The position numbers and the translations under genes are program-made. From positions 1-40,781 of the forward strand of contig PWPR01000069.1 of the NCBI GenBank assembly GCA_003557085.1: 40,781 nucleotides of DNA, given 5' to 3'. This stretch comes from Clostridia bacterium (GTDB taxonomy: Bacteria; Bacillota; UBA994; PWPR01). The notes beneath the pieces are model-generated. The model was not told the DNA's origin, did not search any database, and saw nothing but the letters and a program-made list of their open reading frames with translations. This document shows positions 16,012 to 24,782 of the stretch, piece by piece (the first letter of the stretch is position 1; each line of letters begins with the position of its first letter).

Positions 16012-17223
16012 TTATGTTAATGGTTGAGTTTCAAGCTTTACTTCTAGTGTTAAGAACTCATCATCTTCAATACGATATACCTCTAACTCAATAGTATCTC
16101 CCGAACTGTGTCTATATAAGATCCTTTGTAAATCAGTAAATGTTACTAAGTTTTGATCATTTATTGATACTATTATGTCATTATGCTGTAAGCCAGACTT
16201 ATAAGCAGGGCTATCTACAATTACTTCATCTACATATATTCCTCTATCTACACTACTATTAAGGTAAATGGCATATCTGGTATTCATAGGAAGACCTTTA
16301 ATACCTAGATATGGTCTTATCACTTCCCCATACTCAATCAACTGCTCTATTATAGGCTTTGCTTGATCAGATGGAATTGCAAAACCTAAGCCCTCAATTC
16401 CTGCACTGGCTATCTTGACTTGATTTATCCCAATCACATCCCCAGCTAAGTTTAGTAAAGGACCTCCACTATTGCCTGAGTTAATTGCAGCATCAGTTTG
16501 TACCAATGAATATTGCCTATCCCCTACATTTACAATTCTGTCAACAGCACTGACAATACCAGCTGTTACTGTTCTTGCAAACTCCATCCCTAAAGGATTA
16601 CCAATTGCTATAACAGTTTGACCCACTCTTATTTCTCCAGAGTTACCAAATGTTATATACGGCAAATCCCTACTTTCTTCTGGTAGATCATTTAAGTCTA
16701 TTTTCAAAACAGCTAAGTCAGACCATTCGTCCTCTCCAACAACTTGTGCTTTTATCTGAGCTCCACTTGATAGATTCACATAAATCTCTCTTGCATTGCT
16801 AATAACATGTTCATTAGTCACTATCAACCCTGAAGGATCAATAATAAAGCCAGAACCACTACCTAACTCCGTCATAGTGGTATTTCCAAACCAATCTGTA
16901 GCCAACCCTATATTAATAACTCCTACTACTGCAGGACCTACTGTTTCAGCTACTACTGTTATGTCCCCTGGCTCTAGCTTTGAATAATCTATCGAAGCTG
17001 TCACAGGTTCAGGAAGCGTATAATTTGAATAACTAAGGCTCCCAGCTTGCTCTGGCCAAGGTATTATATTCCCATATAAATAATAAGGAGCAATTACTGC
17101 CATCAACAAAGCACCAATCAGCCCTCCTATTATTGCAGCCAAAACAATCTTGCCTATGCCATTGCTTTTATTGTTTTCTCCATTATAGTAATCTAAGCGA
17201 TTTTCTCGTCTATTAAAGTCCAT
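16012..17223 (-). CDS. htrA: HtrA/DegP-type membrane-anchored serine protease
   Basis: 403 residues: a charged cytoplasmic N-terminus, one membrane helix (about 25-46), a trypsin-like domain (about 90-285) and one PDZ domain (about 300-395). The catalytic triad is H139 (VTNEHVI), D169 (WSDLAVL) and S252 (NSGNSGGPL). Such proteases degrade misfolded exported proteins outside the membrane. In Bacillus the equivalent gene (htrC/yycK) sits just behind walJ/yycJ, and here too it follows the WalJ-like gene, after 87 bases. A TTGACA (plus-strand TGTCAA at 17264-17269) in that gap may be a -35, but its best -10 partner (TATAAG) is spaced only 14 bases, so a separate promoter is uncertain. The start ATG follows GAGGTGATTTC. 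Confidence 0.93.
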   Translation of the reverse strand: MDFNRRENRLDYYNGENNKSNGIGKIVLAAIIGGLIGALLMAVIAPYYLYGNIIPWPEQAGSLSYSNYTLPEPVTASIDYSKLEPGDITVVAETVGPAVVGVINIGLATDWFGNTTMTELGSGSGFIIDPSGLIVTNEHVISNAREIYVNLSSGAQIKAQVVGEDEWSDLAVLKIDLNDLPEESRDLPYITFGNSGEIRVGQTVIAIGNPLGMEFARTVTAGIVSAVDRIVNVGDRQYSLVQTDAAINSGNSGGPLLNLAGDVIGINQVKIASAGIEGLGFAIPSDQAKPIIEQLIEYGEVIRPYLGIKGLPMNTRYAIYLNSSVDRGIYVDEVIVDSPAYKSGLQHNDIIVSINDQNLVTFTDLQRILYRHSSGDTIELEVYRIEDDEFLTLEVKLETQPLT

Positions 17224-17310
17224 GAAATCACCTCTCTTTATGTCTTATATAATAACAAAGAATTGTCAAAATTCTATATGAAATATATGATAATTACATA
17301 GTTTTTTAAT

Positions 17311-18105
17311 TTACTCTAATGCTATTAAATTAGATGGCTCACTTTGCTTAGCGACTGACAACGTAAAGTCTTTTTGTGGTCTAAGACCATAAGAACATAA
17401 TTCTGAAAAACAGGTGTCAAATGCTACACCTGGGGTATTGTTCTTTTCACTTAAGTGAGCTAAGACAATTACTTGTGTCTTTCTACATATTATCTTTTTT
17501 AGTAATTTAGCAGCGATATCATTTGATAGATGCCCTATTTTACTTGATATTCTATTTTTTAAAAATGCTGGATAAGGACCATTCACAAGCATTGCTCTAT
17601 CATGATTTGATTCAAGAATTATTGCATCTGCATCTAAGAAGTGTTGATAAACTCCTTCTGTTATAACTCCTAAATCTGTAGCAATAACTAACTTATGTAT
17701 TCCATCATCAATTACGTAACCTACAGGGTCTGCAGCATCATGCGATATAGCAAAAGGTGTTACCAGAAGCTCCCCTAAGTCAAACTTACTCTGTGTGATG
17801 AAAGTCTTTCTCTGTTCTTGAGGCACTCGGTAAAAATGCTTATATCCAGCTTCCCAAGTAGCTTGATTAGCATAAATGTTTATGTGTGGGTTATGTCTAG
17901 CAAGAACATCGACACCTTTAACATGATCACCATGCTCATGAGTTATAAGTAAACTATCTATTTGATTTTTATTTATACTAATATCTGATAATCTCTGTCC
18001 AATAGCCCTATTTGATATTCCTGCATCTACTAATATTCTTCTTCCTTTTGTCTCTACGTAAATACTGTTTCCTGAACTACCACTCGCCAATACAGCAAAT
18101 TTCAT
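17311..18105 (-). CDS. walJ: WalJ/YycJ family MBL-fold hydrolase
   Basis: About 264 residues. The N-terminus MKFAVLASGSSGN and the metal site THEHGDH are characteristic of YycJ/WalJ metallo-beta-lactamase-fold proteins, with further histidines in AISHDAADPVG and LAHLSEKN. The family is a 5'-3' exonuclease-like phosphodiesterase linked to coordination of cell-wall metabolism with DNA replication. The frame opens at a GTG at 18114, but AGGTG upstream and the family N-terminus favour the ATG at 18103-18105. The WalRK two-component genes that often accompany it are not in this window. Confidence 0.9.
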   Translation of the reverse strand: MKFAVLASGSSGNSIYVETKGRRILVDAGISNRAIGQRLSDISINKNQIDSLLITHEHGDHVKGVDVLARHNPHINIYANQATWEAGYKHFYRVPQEQRKTFITQSKFDLGELLVTPFAISHDAADPVGYVIDDGIHKLVIATDLGVITEGVYQHFLDADAIILESNHDRAMLVNGPYPAFLKNRISSKIGHLSNDIAAKLLKKIICRKTQVIVLAHLSEKNNTPGVAFDTCFSELCSYGLRPQKDFTLSVAKQSEPSNLIALE

Positions 18106-18114
18106 TATCCTCAC

Positions 18115-18312
18115 CTACTCAGATGCAATTTCTACTACTTCTTTAACTTGTCTTTCAAATTTCTTTCTTGCCAACATCACAGATCTGTTGCATCCTAAAC
18201 ACTTAATGCGAAAATCTGCACCAATCCTTATAACTTCCCAAATATCATTTCCACAAGGATGACTCTTCCTCATTTTAACTTTATCTCCAACTTTGTATTC
18301 ATGTTTTAACAT
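18115..18312 (-). CDS. DUF951 domain protein
   Basis: 65 residues. The segments VGDKVKMRKSHPCGNDIWEV and ADFRIKCLGCNRSVMLAR define DUF951, a small family found across Bacillota. The Cys in HPCG and the CLGC pair suggest a small zinc-binding or nucleic-acid-binding beta-barrel, but no function is established. It is 5 bases after the mscS gene and 9 bases before the walJ ATG, so it is inside an operon. In many Bacillota it neighbours mscS, as here. Confidence 0.93.
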   Translation of the reverse strand: MLKHEYKVGDKVKMRKSHPCGNDIWEVIRIGADFRIKCLGCNRSVMLARKKFERQVKEVVEIASE

Positions 18313-18317
18313 AATAT

Positions 18318-19481
18318 CTATCCTTTATTAATAATAACTCTGTGTGGGAATGGGATTTCTACACCTGCTTCATCAAGCTTGTTCTTCAAATGGAATCTCA
18401 TTATTCTCTCTACTTGTCTATATTCTATAGATTTAGCTCTAGCAGTTATTCTAATAACCACTGCTGAATCAGCAAGTTCTTGCACCCCTCTTATCTTTGG
18501 CCCTTCAATTATCCAATCATATTTACCTGCTAATTCTTTACATGCTTCTTCTAAAACATTATAAACATGCGGTAAGTTCTCTCCATAAGCTACTCCTAAG
18601 TCTACGGTAGCACGCATATAGTTTCTTGATAAATTACTTACTAAGGCTATTTCTCCGTTTGGTATTATATGTAGCTTCCCATCTCTTGCTTCAAGCTGGG
18701 TACTTCTTAATCCAATCTGTACAACAGTACCCTCAACGCCTTCTACTACAATATACTCTCCTACATTGAAATGATCCTCAAATATAATAAAGGCTCCTGC
18801 TATAATATCTTTAACTAAATCTTGTGCACCAAAACCTAAGGCTACACCTAATATACCTGCACTCGTTATGATAGAAGTTGTAGAAACTCCAAAAATAGTC
18901 AATAAAGTTAATATAACGATAAAGTAAACTAGATATTGAAACAAGCTTAGACTAAGTGTTTCAAGAGTTCTAAGCTTTGATTCTTTTACTTCAATTGTCT
19001 GAAATACACTCACTTTATCATCATAGTGTTCTTGTTCTTTTCTAGAAAAGGCTGCTCTTATTCCCATTTGACCAAATTTCAAGCCAATAAAAGCTAGAAT
19101 TATAACTATTGTTGACTGAATAAATCTTCCTAGCAATGGGATTCCAAAAAGACTACGCTGAAAATCTGCGTAAGATGTTAACGATAAATTAAAAAGTATG
19201 ATAGAAAAAGGAATTGCTAAAAGATAAACAGCATATCTCCATATCTTCATCAACATCTTTCTCATATTTGCTATTTGTGTTAACTTTTCTTCCTTTCTCT
19301 TGTCATCTGACTTCCTTACTTTTGTCTTTAATATTCTAAATGACCTTCTTATGAGAAAGTTTCCAATCCCAATCATTATAATCATAGCCAAAACTAAGAC
19401 TATTAATTGTATTACAACAGCTAAAATTGGATTTGCACTTTGCAGCTCCCCTAACTTATCAGCTAAAAATCTCAAGAACAT
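18318..19481 (-). CDS. MscS-family mechanosensitive ion channel
   Basis: About 387 residues. Membrane helices lie at about residues 20-45, 82-102, 122-142 and 180-205. The pore-lining helix and beta domain follow: SAGILGVALGFGAQDLVKD, then IFEDHFNVGEYIVV and the RSTQLEARDGKLHIIPNG strand. It opens under osmotic downshock to release solutes. Possible starts are GTG 19484, ATG 19481 and TTG 19475; the strong GAGGTGAT (from 19487) best fits the TTG at 19475 by spacing, while ATG 19481 keeps the longer N-terminus. The upstream DUF3343 gene stops at 19486, so the two are translationally linked. Confidence 0.9.
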   Translation of the reverse strand: MFLRFLADKLGELQSANPILAVVIQLIVLVLAMIIMIGIGNFLIRRSFRILKTKVRKSDDKRKEEKLTQIANMRKMLMKIWRYAVYLLAIPFSIILFNLSLTSYADFQRSLFGIPLLGRFIQSTIVIILAFIGLKFGQMGIRAAFSRKEQEHYDDKVSVFQTIEVKESKLRTLETLSLSLFQYLVYFIVILTLLTIFGVSTTSIITSAGILGVALGFGAQDLVKDIIAGAFIIFEDHFNVGEYIVVEGVEGTVVQIGLRSTQLEARDGKLHIIPNGEIALVSNLSRNYMRATVDLGVAYGENLPHVYNVLEEACKELAGKYDWIIEGPKIRGVQELADSAVVIRITARAKSIEYRQVERIMRFHLKNKLDEAGVEIPFPHRVIINKG

Positions 19482-19485
19482 CACC

Positions 19486-19737
19486 TCATTCTATATATGT
19501 ATACTCCTTATTGCCTCCTGTAATTGTTTCTTTAAAGTACCGCTTCTCTATTATATCATGGGTCTCTACGATTCTTTTAACTTTCTTTAGATTGCTCTCT
19601 TCAAACTTGAGAGCAATGCCACATCCTTCTGATATAATCTTTGGTGTTGGGATAACCATCAAGCCAATTTCTGCTTCTAATAAAGCTTCTTCAATTTCAA
19701 GTGCCTCGTGCGTAGATTTAAATGTTAATACTATCAT
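19486..19737 (-). CDS. DUF3343 protein (putative Se/S carrier-like)
   Basis: 83 residues. The ordering of an N-terminal LTFKSTHEALEIEEALLEA and VIPTPKIISEGCGIALKF matches DUF3343. The family is annotated as a putative selenium/sulfur carrier-like protein common in anaerobes; the conserved Cys in SEGCGIAL would be the reactive residue. ATG at 19735-19737 follows AAAGGAA. It lies 11 bases after the beta-propeller gene and directly before mscS. Function here is not demonstrated. Confidence 0.85.
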   Translation of the reverse strand: MIVLTFKSTHEALEIEEALLEAEIGLMVIPTPKIISEGCGIALKFEESNLKKVKRIVETHDIIEKRYFKETITGGNKEYTYIE

Positions 19738-19748
19738 GTTTATTTCCT

Positions 19749-20852
19749 TTACTTGTACCAGTCTATTCTATTATCTTCTTTTAAGACATATATTATGTAG
19801 TCCCTATCTATAAATGCCCTTTGGATATTATTAGTTGTCAAGTAACTTAATGATACTAAGTTCTTTGATGTGTAAACACCACTATTTGTTGCAACTAAAA
19901 GTGTACCATCTCTTAGTAGTTGATAATTGATTAGTTCTCCACTATAGCGAATCCTACCAATACGTTGGCCTGATAGATTCATCTCTGAAACTATCACCTG
20001 TTTTTCTGGAGGCAAAATAGAGAAAGAATTTTGAATATAAAAGACTCTGTTTTCTGAACTAAACCCAAGACCAAGAACGTCTGCAATCTCAAATGTCGTT
20101 AATGTATCAAGTAACACATTATAAAGCTCAACTTGGCTTTTTGTAGCCCATATAAGATAGTGTCCTGATGGTGATAGTGAAAAATCTCTTATTTCTTCAT
20201 CAAATCGTCTTTGATATAGAACTCTACAATAATTGTCATAAAAATAAAGGTATTGTCCTGGATCATCTCTATCAAAACTAAATGCTAAGACAACTACCCC
20301 CAAAGGTGACCAGCTAACATTTACTATTTCTTTGTTGCTATATTGAGCGCTAAAAAGCTCTTTTCCTTCTTGGTCTTTTAAGTCTATTTGAATTTCCCAA
20401 GATGCCTGATCTGCCATTAGCTCACTTACAACAAAGGTTCTTCCATCATTGCTTACAGCACAAAATAGTGGGTCTCCTGTCACTTGCCAACTAGTGAGAG
20501 TCTCTCCGTTAAGGTCTAATAAACTAATTTTCCTATTATGTTCTTCCCCGACAATAATATTAGTGCCTGCACTATCAATTAGCTGTCTATTGGAGGCAAA
20601 TATCTTCTCCCATTGTTTCATTCCTTTGCTATCAAATAATGATATCGCTGCCTGCCCAGTTCTCCTATATACAGTTATCAAGCCTCTATCTGCTGAGGAA
20701 AAATGCTGCAAATGTCCAGGGGATACCAGCGTTCTTGAATTCTCAAGCTCAAGCTCTATTCCTAAATCATTAAAAAGATCCCTTACAAAAAAAGAGCCTA
20801 TAAGCACAACAGCAACTAATACTATAAAAACCACAACTATTTTTACATTCAT
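19749..20852 (-). CDS. Membrane-anchored beta-propeller protein (DUF5711-like)
   Basis: About 367 residues: one N-terminal membrane helix (residues 3-23) followed by a repetitive beta-strand region with WD40/PQQ-like units. Examples are SAGTNIIVGEEHNRKISLLD, AVSNDGRTFVVSE, SWSPLGVVVLAFS, SLSPSGHYLIWAT and LLRDGTLLVATNSG. The domain should lie outside the cell. The frame opens at ATG 20876, but AGAGAGG lies just before a second ATG at 20850-20852, which starts directly with the anchor, so that start is preferred. It heads the unit that runs through DUF3343 and MscS to HtrA. The specific function is unknown; such propellers usually bind proteins or glycans. Confidence 0.7.
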   Translation of the reverse strand: MNVKIVVVFIVLVAVVLIGSFFVRDLFNDLGIELELENSRTLVSPGHLQHFSSADRGLITVYRRTGQAAISLFDSKGMKQWEKIFASNRQLIDSAGTNIIVGEEHNRKISLLDLNGETLTSWQVTGDPLFCAVSNDGRTFVVSELMADQASWEIQIDLKDQEGKELFSAQYSNKEIVNVSWSPLGVVVLAFSFDRDDPGQYLYFYDNYCRVLYQRRFDEEIRDFSLSPSGHYLIWATKSQVELYNVLLDTLTTFEIADVLGLGFSSENRVFYIQNSFSILPPEKQVIVSEMNLSGQRIGRIRYSGELINYQLLRDGTLLVATNSGVYTSKNLVSLSYLTTNNIQRAFIDRDYIIYVLKEDNRIDWYK

Positions 20853-20914
20853 ATCTAAATGCCTCTCTAAATTCATACTTATATATTAACACAGCTAATT
20901 AATCATGAACATCA

Positions 20915-20937
20915 CAAAAAAGGCCTATACAAGGCCT
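20915..20937 (-). terminator. Terminator of the sigma-factor operon
   Basis: Two copies of AGGCCT (20921-20926 and 20932-20937) form a 6-bp stem with a 5-base loop, followed on the minus strand by TTTTTT. The distal arm overlaps the stop codon of the DUF948 gene. Confidence 0.85.
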
Positions 20938-21229
20938 AAATTTTGTCTATAACATTATTAACAATTTTTGTAGTTGCCTGACTTATAGAAGCAACCTTCA
21001 TTGAAAGAGCATTTATCTGCTGACTCATAATTCCAGCTTCATAAGTTATTTTTTCGAAGTTCTTTAATGCTTCTTCAAGCTCAACTTCTGAGCTCTCGAC
21101 TATTCTATTTAGTGTCTTCACTGTGTCACCCATGTTTTTAAGTAGCCTTACTAAATAAACTCCAATGTAAATAATTACAATTGTAATTAGCAACAATAAG
21201 AAATCTCTAAACTCTATAGAAATTGACAT
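20936..21229 (-). CDS. DUF948 (YtxG-like) membrane-bound protein
   Basis: 97 residues: a membrane helix (about residues 8-28) and then a long helix with heptad-like spacing, the layout of DUF948/UPF0478. In Bacillus subtilis the member YtxG is a general stress protein under SigB and SigH control. Here the gene begins 21 bases after the SigB-like sigma gene, which supports a stress-response role. A TTG at 21232 precedes the ATG, but GAGGAG is best spaced for the ATG at 21227-21229. Confidence 0.8.
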   Translation of the reverse strand: MSISIEFRDFLLLLITIVIIYIGVYLVRLLKNMGDTVKTLNRIVESSEVELEEALKNFEKITYEAGIMSQQINALSMKVASISQATTKIVNNVIDKI

Positions 21230-21250
21230 CAAAACACTCCTCTTGTTTTT

Positions 21251-22012
21251 TTATTTATTCATACTATTTCTGAGTCCACGAGTCTTAGTTTTTAGTCTTC
21301 CGAGCAATCGTGAAACTTGCATTTGTGATACTCCTAAAATATCAGCAATTTCTTTTTGAGTCAACTTATCTAAATATCTAAACTTCACTAACTTTTTATC
21401 CAAAGAAGTCAGATTTGCATAAATCTCTTTTATCTCACTAATATCTTCAAGTCTTTCTAACTCTTTGTCAAGCTCTCCTAAATTCTGCCTCAGTGTAATT
21501 GGTGTTTCTGAATCCTCTACTAGTATTGTGTTCTCAAGTGATAGTATATCATAGTTTTGTGTTATGCTCATTGCTTCAATGACTTCTTCAATTGACATAT
21601 TCAAATAATCTGCAATATCTTTAGGTGTTACTGTTCGATTATGTTTTTGGGCCAATTCAGGTATAAGTTTATATATTTTAAAATTGGTTTCTTTAAGTCT
21701 TCTTGGTATTTTAACAACCCAATCATTATCTCTATAGAAATGCTTAATTTCACCAACAACTTTTGGCGTAAGATAGCTAAAGAAATTTAAACCCTTATCT
21801 TCATCATAACTTTCTATTGCTTTAAGCATTCCAATATATGCTACCTGCCGAACATCTTCATAAATATTCCTATCCTTGATAAATCTTGCTGCTATATTTT
21901 CTACTATTGGCATTAACTTAATAATTAAATCATCTAATAGCCTCTGATTATTCGTTCTTTTGTATTTGCTTATTAAGACTTGGAAAGATTCTTTTGATTC
22001 TCCTTCACTCAT
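21251..22012 (-). CDS. SigB/SigF-type RNA polymerase sigma factor
   Basis: 253 residues of the sigma-70 group 3 type. Region 2 contains YEDVRQVAYIGMLKAIESYD and FFSYLTPKVVGEIKHFYRD, followed by WVVKIPRRLKE as in SigB. Region 4 ends with the helix-turn-helix LTQKEIADILGVSQMQVSRL. The VKIPRRLKE segment is closer to the general stress factor SigB than to the sporulation factor SigF, but either is possible. The start ATG overlaps the stop of the regulator gene by four bases (ATGA), as is common in partner-switch operons. It should direct the polymerase to stress promoters once released from the anti-sigma domain. Confidence 0.92.
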   Translation of the reverse strand: MSEGESKESFQVLISKYKRTNNQRLLDDLIIKLMPIVENIAARFIKDRNIYEDVRQVAYIGMLKAIESYDEDKGLNFFSYLTPKVVGEIKHFYRDNDWVVKIPRRLKETNFKIYKLIPELAQKHNRTVTPKDIADYLNMSIEEVIEAMSITQNYDILSLENTILVEDSETPITLRQNLGELDKELERLEDISEIKEIYANLTSLDKKLVKFRYLDKLTQKEIADILGVSQMQVSRLLGRLKTKTRGLRNSMNK

Positions 22013-22764
22013 TTTCTTTCTCCATACTTAATCATCTTAATAACTGTGCCTTTTCCTTTATTAGAATCAATTGAAACCTCATCCATTAGAGCCTCAACTA
22101 TATATAACCCTAAACCCCCAGCTATTTCAGGGTCTCTTTCTTTAACCTCATCTTTTGTAAAGCCTGGACCATTATCTCTAACTTTTATTATCATCGCATT
22201 TGTATTGCATTCATACTTAATATGTATAACAATACTGTCTTTTTCTTTGTCATTATGAGCTATGGAGTTTGTTATGACTTCTGTTATTGCAACTTTTATA
22301 TCCTCAATAGCTTCTATTCCAAAATTATATCTACCCGCAAGTGCAGTCATAACAAGTCTCATCATCCCAATATATATAGGCTTTGCTGGTATCTCAACCA
22401 CAACAATATCATCACAAATATCTAAATTAGTGTCATTGTAATCAGTGAATTTTATATCGTCTTCAATTGATATTGTTTTATTCAAACCAGTTGTGTCAAA
22501 TAATTTAAGTATGTGTTTTTGTAAATTAATCAGTTTTAATTTCCCACCATTATCTTCTACATATCTAGAAATGTCAATGATTGCTCCTAAGCCTATGCTA
22601 TCAATAAAGTTTAATTGCTCCATATCAATTATAACTTCCTTTTTGTCTTTGATAGCATTAATTACTTTACTTATAACACTGTCTACATTAAATAAGTCCA
22701 TCTCTCCAGAAACTTTAATTCTAACAGCCTCTTCTGATAATAAATCAATGTCAATTTGTCCCAC
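22009..22764 (-). CDS. STAS-HATPase fusion: anti-anti-sigma and anti-sigma kinase in one chain
   Basis: 251 residues from the GTG at 22762-22764, chosen because AGAGGTGAT sits just ahead; an ATG at 22818 lacks a binding site. Residues 1-105 form a STAS domain of SpoIIAA/RsbV type, with the phosphorylatable serine S56 in NFIDSIGLGA. Residues 122-250 form an RsbW/SpoIIAB-type GHKL kinase: N-box AITEVITNSIAHN with E162 and N166, G1 box DNGPGF (D197), and G2 GGLGLYIV. Both modules look intact. Normally these are separate proteins, the kinase holding the sigma factor and phosphorylating its antagonist. Fusion would make the switch intramolecular or self-associating. No PP2C phosphatase is in the window. 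Confidence 0.9.
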   Translation of the reverse strand: MGQIDIDLLSEEAVRIKVSGEMDLFNVDSVISKVINAIKDKKEVIIDMEQLNFIDSIGLGAIIDISRYVEDNGGKLKLINLQKHILKLFDTTGLNKTISIEDDIKFTDYNDTNLDICDDIVVVEIPAKPIYIGMMRLVMTALAGRYNFGIEAIEDIKVAITEVITNSIAHNDKEKDSIVIHIKYECNTNAMIIKVRDNGPGFTKDEVKERDPEIAGGLGLYIVEALMDEVSIDSNKGKGTVIKMIKYGERK

Positions 22765-22846
22765 GAATATCACCTCTTTCAAAGATTTCAAATAACTACA
22801 TTTACTAAAATTATACACTTTATTTTGCTAATATGCTAAGTTAAAT

Positions 22847-22873
22847 AAAAAAAAGACCTCTGCTAAGAGATCT
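22847..22873 (-). terminator. Terminator of metK
   Basis: On the minus strand AGATCTCT (22866-22873) pairs with AGAGGTCT (22854-22861, one G-U) around TAGC, followed by eight T. The TAG stop of metK lies within the hairpin. Confidence 0.85.
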
Positions 22874-24056
22874 CTTTTACTAGTTTCTTAATACTGTCAA
22901 CTTTATCAAGTTCTTCCCAGGGCAGCTTAATATCGGTCCTACCAAAATGTCCATATGCAGCTACTTGTCGATAAATAGGCTGCCTAAGTTTCAAATTATC
23001 AATTATAGCTCCAGGTCTTAAGTCAAATATCTTTTTAATTATTCCAATTAATTGTTCATTAGTATAATCACTTGTTCCAAAGGTATCTACCATAATAGAT
23101 ACTGGCTGAGCTACCCCTATTGCGTAAGCCACTTGAAGCTCTAATTTCTCTGCTAATCCTGCTGCCACCATATTTTTAGCGACATGCCTTGCAGCATATG
23201 CTGCTGACCTATCTACTTTAGTAGGGTCTTTTCCAGAGAATGCTCCTCCACCATGGCGAGAATACCCTCCATATGTATCTACTATTATCTTCCTACCCGT
23301 TAAGCCTGCATCACCCATAGGTCCACCAATTACAAATCTACCTGTAGGATTGATAAAGAACTTAGTGTTATCATCTAATAAATCTTCAGGAATTACCTCA
23401 TTAATGACTATGTTTCTAACATCTTTGTGTATTTGCTCTTGGCTAACATCTGGCCTGTGTTGAGTAGAAACAACAATTGCGTCTATTCTAATTGGATTGT
23501 TACCTTCATACTCTACAGTAACCTGAGTTTTACCATCAGGGCGTAAATATGACATTTCTCCATTTACTCTAACCTCATGAAGCCTTCTAGCAAGCAAGTG
23601 AGAGTAATAGATTGGCATTGGCATTAAGTTTTCTGTTTCATTACAGGCAAAACCAAAGATTAGACCTTGGTCTCCTGCTCCAAGAGATTCTTTTTCTTGT
23701 GCCATACGACTTTCTAGTGAAAGATCTACCCCTTGAGCTATATCAGGAGATTGTTCATCTATGGCTGTTAAAACAGCACAGGTATCACCATCAAACCCAT
23801 ATTTTGCTCTAGTATAGCCAATATTTTTTACAGTTTCTCTCACTACCCCTGGAATGTCAACGTAGCATGAAGTAGTAATTTCTCCACCTACTAAAACCAG
23901 TCCAGTAGTCACAAATGTTTCGCAAGCTACTCTTGCTAACGGGTCTTTTTCTAAAATTGCATCTAGTATTGAATCTGAAATTTGATCAGCTACTTTATCT
24001 GGATGTCCAGCAGTTACTGATTCTGAAGTGAATAAAAATCTACCTTTACCGCTCAA
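22863..24056 (-). CDS. metK: S-adenosylmethionine synthase
   Basis: About 397 residues, the standard length. The N-terminus LFTSESVTAGHPDKVADQISD (ATP and Mg site), GAGDQGLIFGFA (methionine/ATP loop) and GGGAFSGKDPTKVDRSAAY are all family signatures. It makes AdoMet from methionine and ATP in the cytoplasm. The frame opens at a TTG at 24065 that overlaps AAGGAG; the second TTG at 24054-24056 is correctly spaced and gives the usual short N-terminus. I see no SAM-box or S-box leader in the 110 bases upstream. The following hairpin ends the transcript before the stress operon. Confidence 0.96.
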   Translation of the reverse strand: MSGKGRFLFTSESVTAGHPDKVADQISDSILDAILEKDPLARVACETFVTTGLVLVGGEITTSCYVDIPGVVRETVKNIGYTRAKYGFDGDTCAVLTAIDEQSPDIAQGVDLSLESRMAQEKESLGAGDQGLIFGFACNETENLMPMPIYYSHLLARRLHEVRVNGEMSYLRPDGKTQVTVEYEGNNPIRIDAIVVSTQHRPDVSQEQIHKDVRNIVINEVIPEDLLDDNTKFFINPTGRFVIGGPMGDAGLTGRKIIVDTYGGYSRHGGGAFSGKDPTKVDRSAAYAARHVAKNMVAAGLAEKLELQVAYAIGVAQPVSIMVDTFGTSDYTNEQLIGIIKKIFDLRPGAIIDNLKLRQPIYRQVAAYGHFGRTDIKLPWEELDKVDSIKKLVKEIS

Positions 24057-24176
24057 CGCTACCAACTCCTTATTGCCAGTTAGGCTTACTTATGTTTATA
24101 CGATTACATAATATATCACAAAACATATACAATTAAAATATTTTTATAATAAATTTGATTGAAAATTTAAATTAAG

Positions 24177-24779
24177 TTAAATCTTAAGTGCTACTGTTAA
24201 ACCATCTCCAATTGGCAATATTGTACTAAACATCTCGCTTGCGCATATTATCTTGTTAAACTCATCAATTGGCTCTATCAGATCATGCCATTTTTCATCT
24301 AATTCTATAACTGGAAAAAGCGTATCTTCAGCTAAAAGCAACCCATCTTTACTTAATAAATTTATGCATTGTTTAAATAAAACTGAATATAGGCTCTTGT
24401 CTAAGTCCATAAAAATCATATCAAACTTGCAATCAATTTCAAATAAGGCTTTTCTAGCATCATCAATGATGAGCTCAACATTATTAAGCTTTTCACTATT
24501 AAATAGTTTTTTTGCTTCATTAGCTACTTCCTTATCATATTCTATTGTTGTTATATGCCCACCATATTCACTAGCTGTTTTAGCCATCATCGTAGTAGAG
24601 AAACCAATACTAGTACCTAATTCTAAAATCTTTTTTGGCTTTTTTATCATTATTAGCTGAGTAATAGTCCTTGCTACATCATCATCAATTACTGGTATAT
24701 AATCACTTATTTCAGATTTTGCCTCATATTTAACTTTTTGGCTTGGGTAAAGGCTTTCTATATACTCTTTTTCATTCAT
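24177..24779 (-). CDS. Class I SAM-dependent O-methyltransferase
   Basis: 200 residues. The Rossmann motif I is KILELGTSIGFSTTMMA, acidic motif post-I is HITTIEYDKE, and MIFMDLDKSLY carries the metal-type Asp typical of catechol-O-methyltransferase-like enzymes (YrrM/TrmR relatives). The substrate may be a small catechol-type molecule or a tRNA wobble base, and sequence does not settle it. The gene begins 4 bases after the MarR-type regulator, so it is probably a target of that regulator. Confidence 0.85.
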   Translation of the reverse strand: MNEKEYIESLYPSQKVKYEAKSEISDYIPVIDDDVARTITQLIMIKKPKKILELGTSIGFSTTMMAKTASEYGGHITTIEYDKEVANEAKKLFNSEKLNNVELIIDDARKALFEIDCKFDMIFMDLDKSLYSVLFKQCINLLSKDGLLLAEDTLFPVIELDEKWHDLIEPIDEFNKIICASEMFSTILPIGDGLTVALKI

Positions 24780-24782
24780 TGT

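Noticed and set aside
24057..24176. Possible SAM riboswitch before metK
   Set aside because: The region is AT-rich and shows none of the S-box conserved stems or a terminator.
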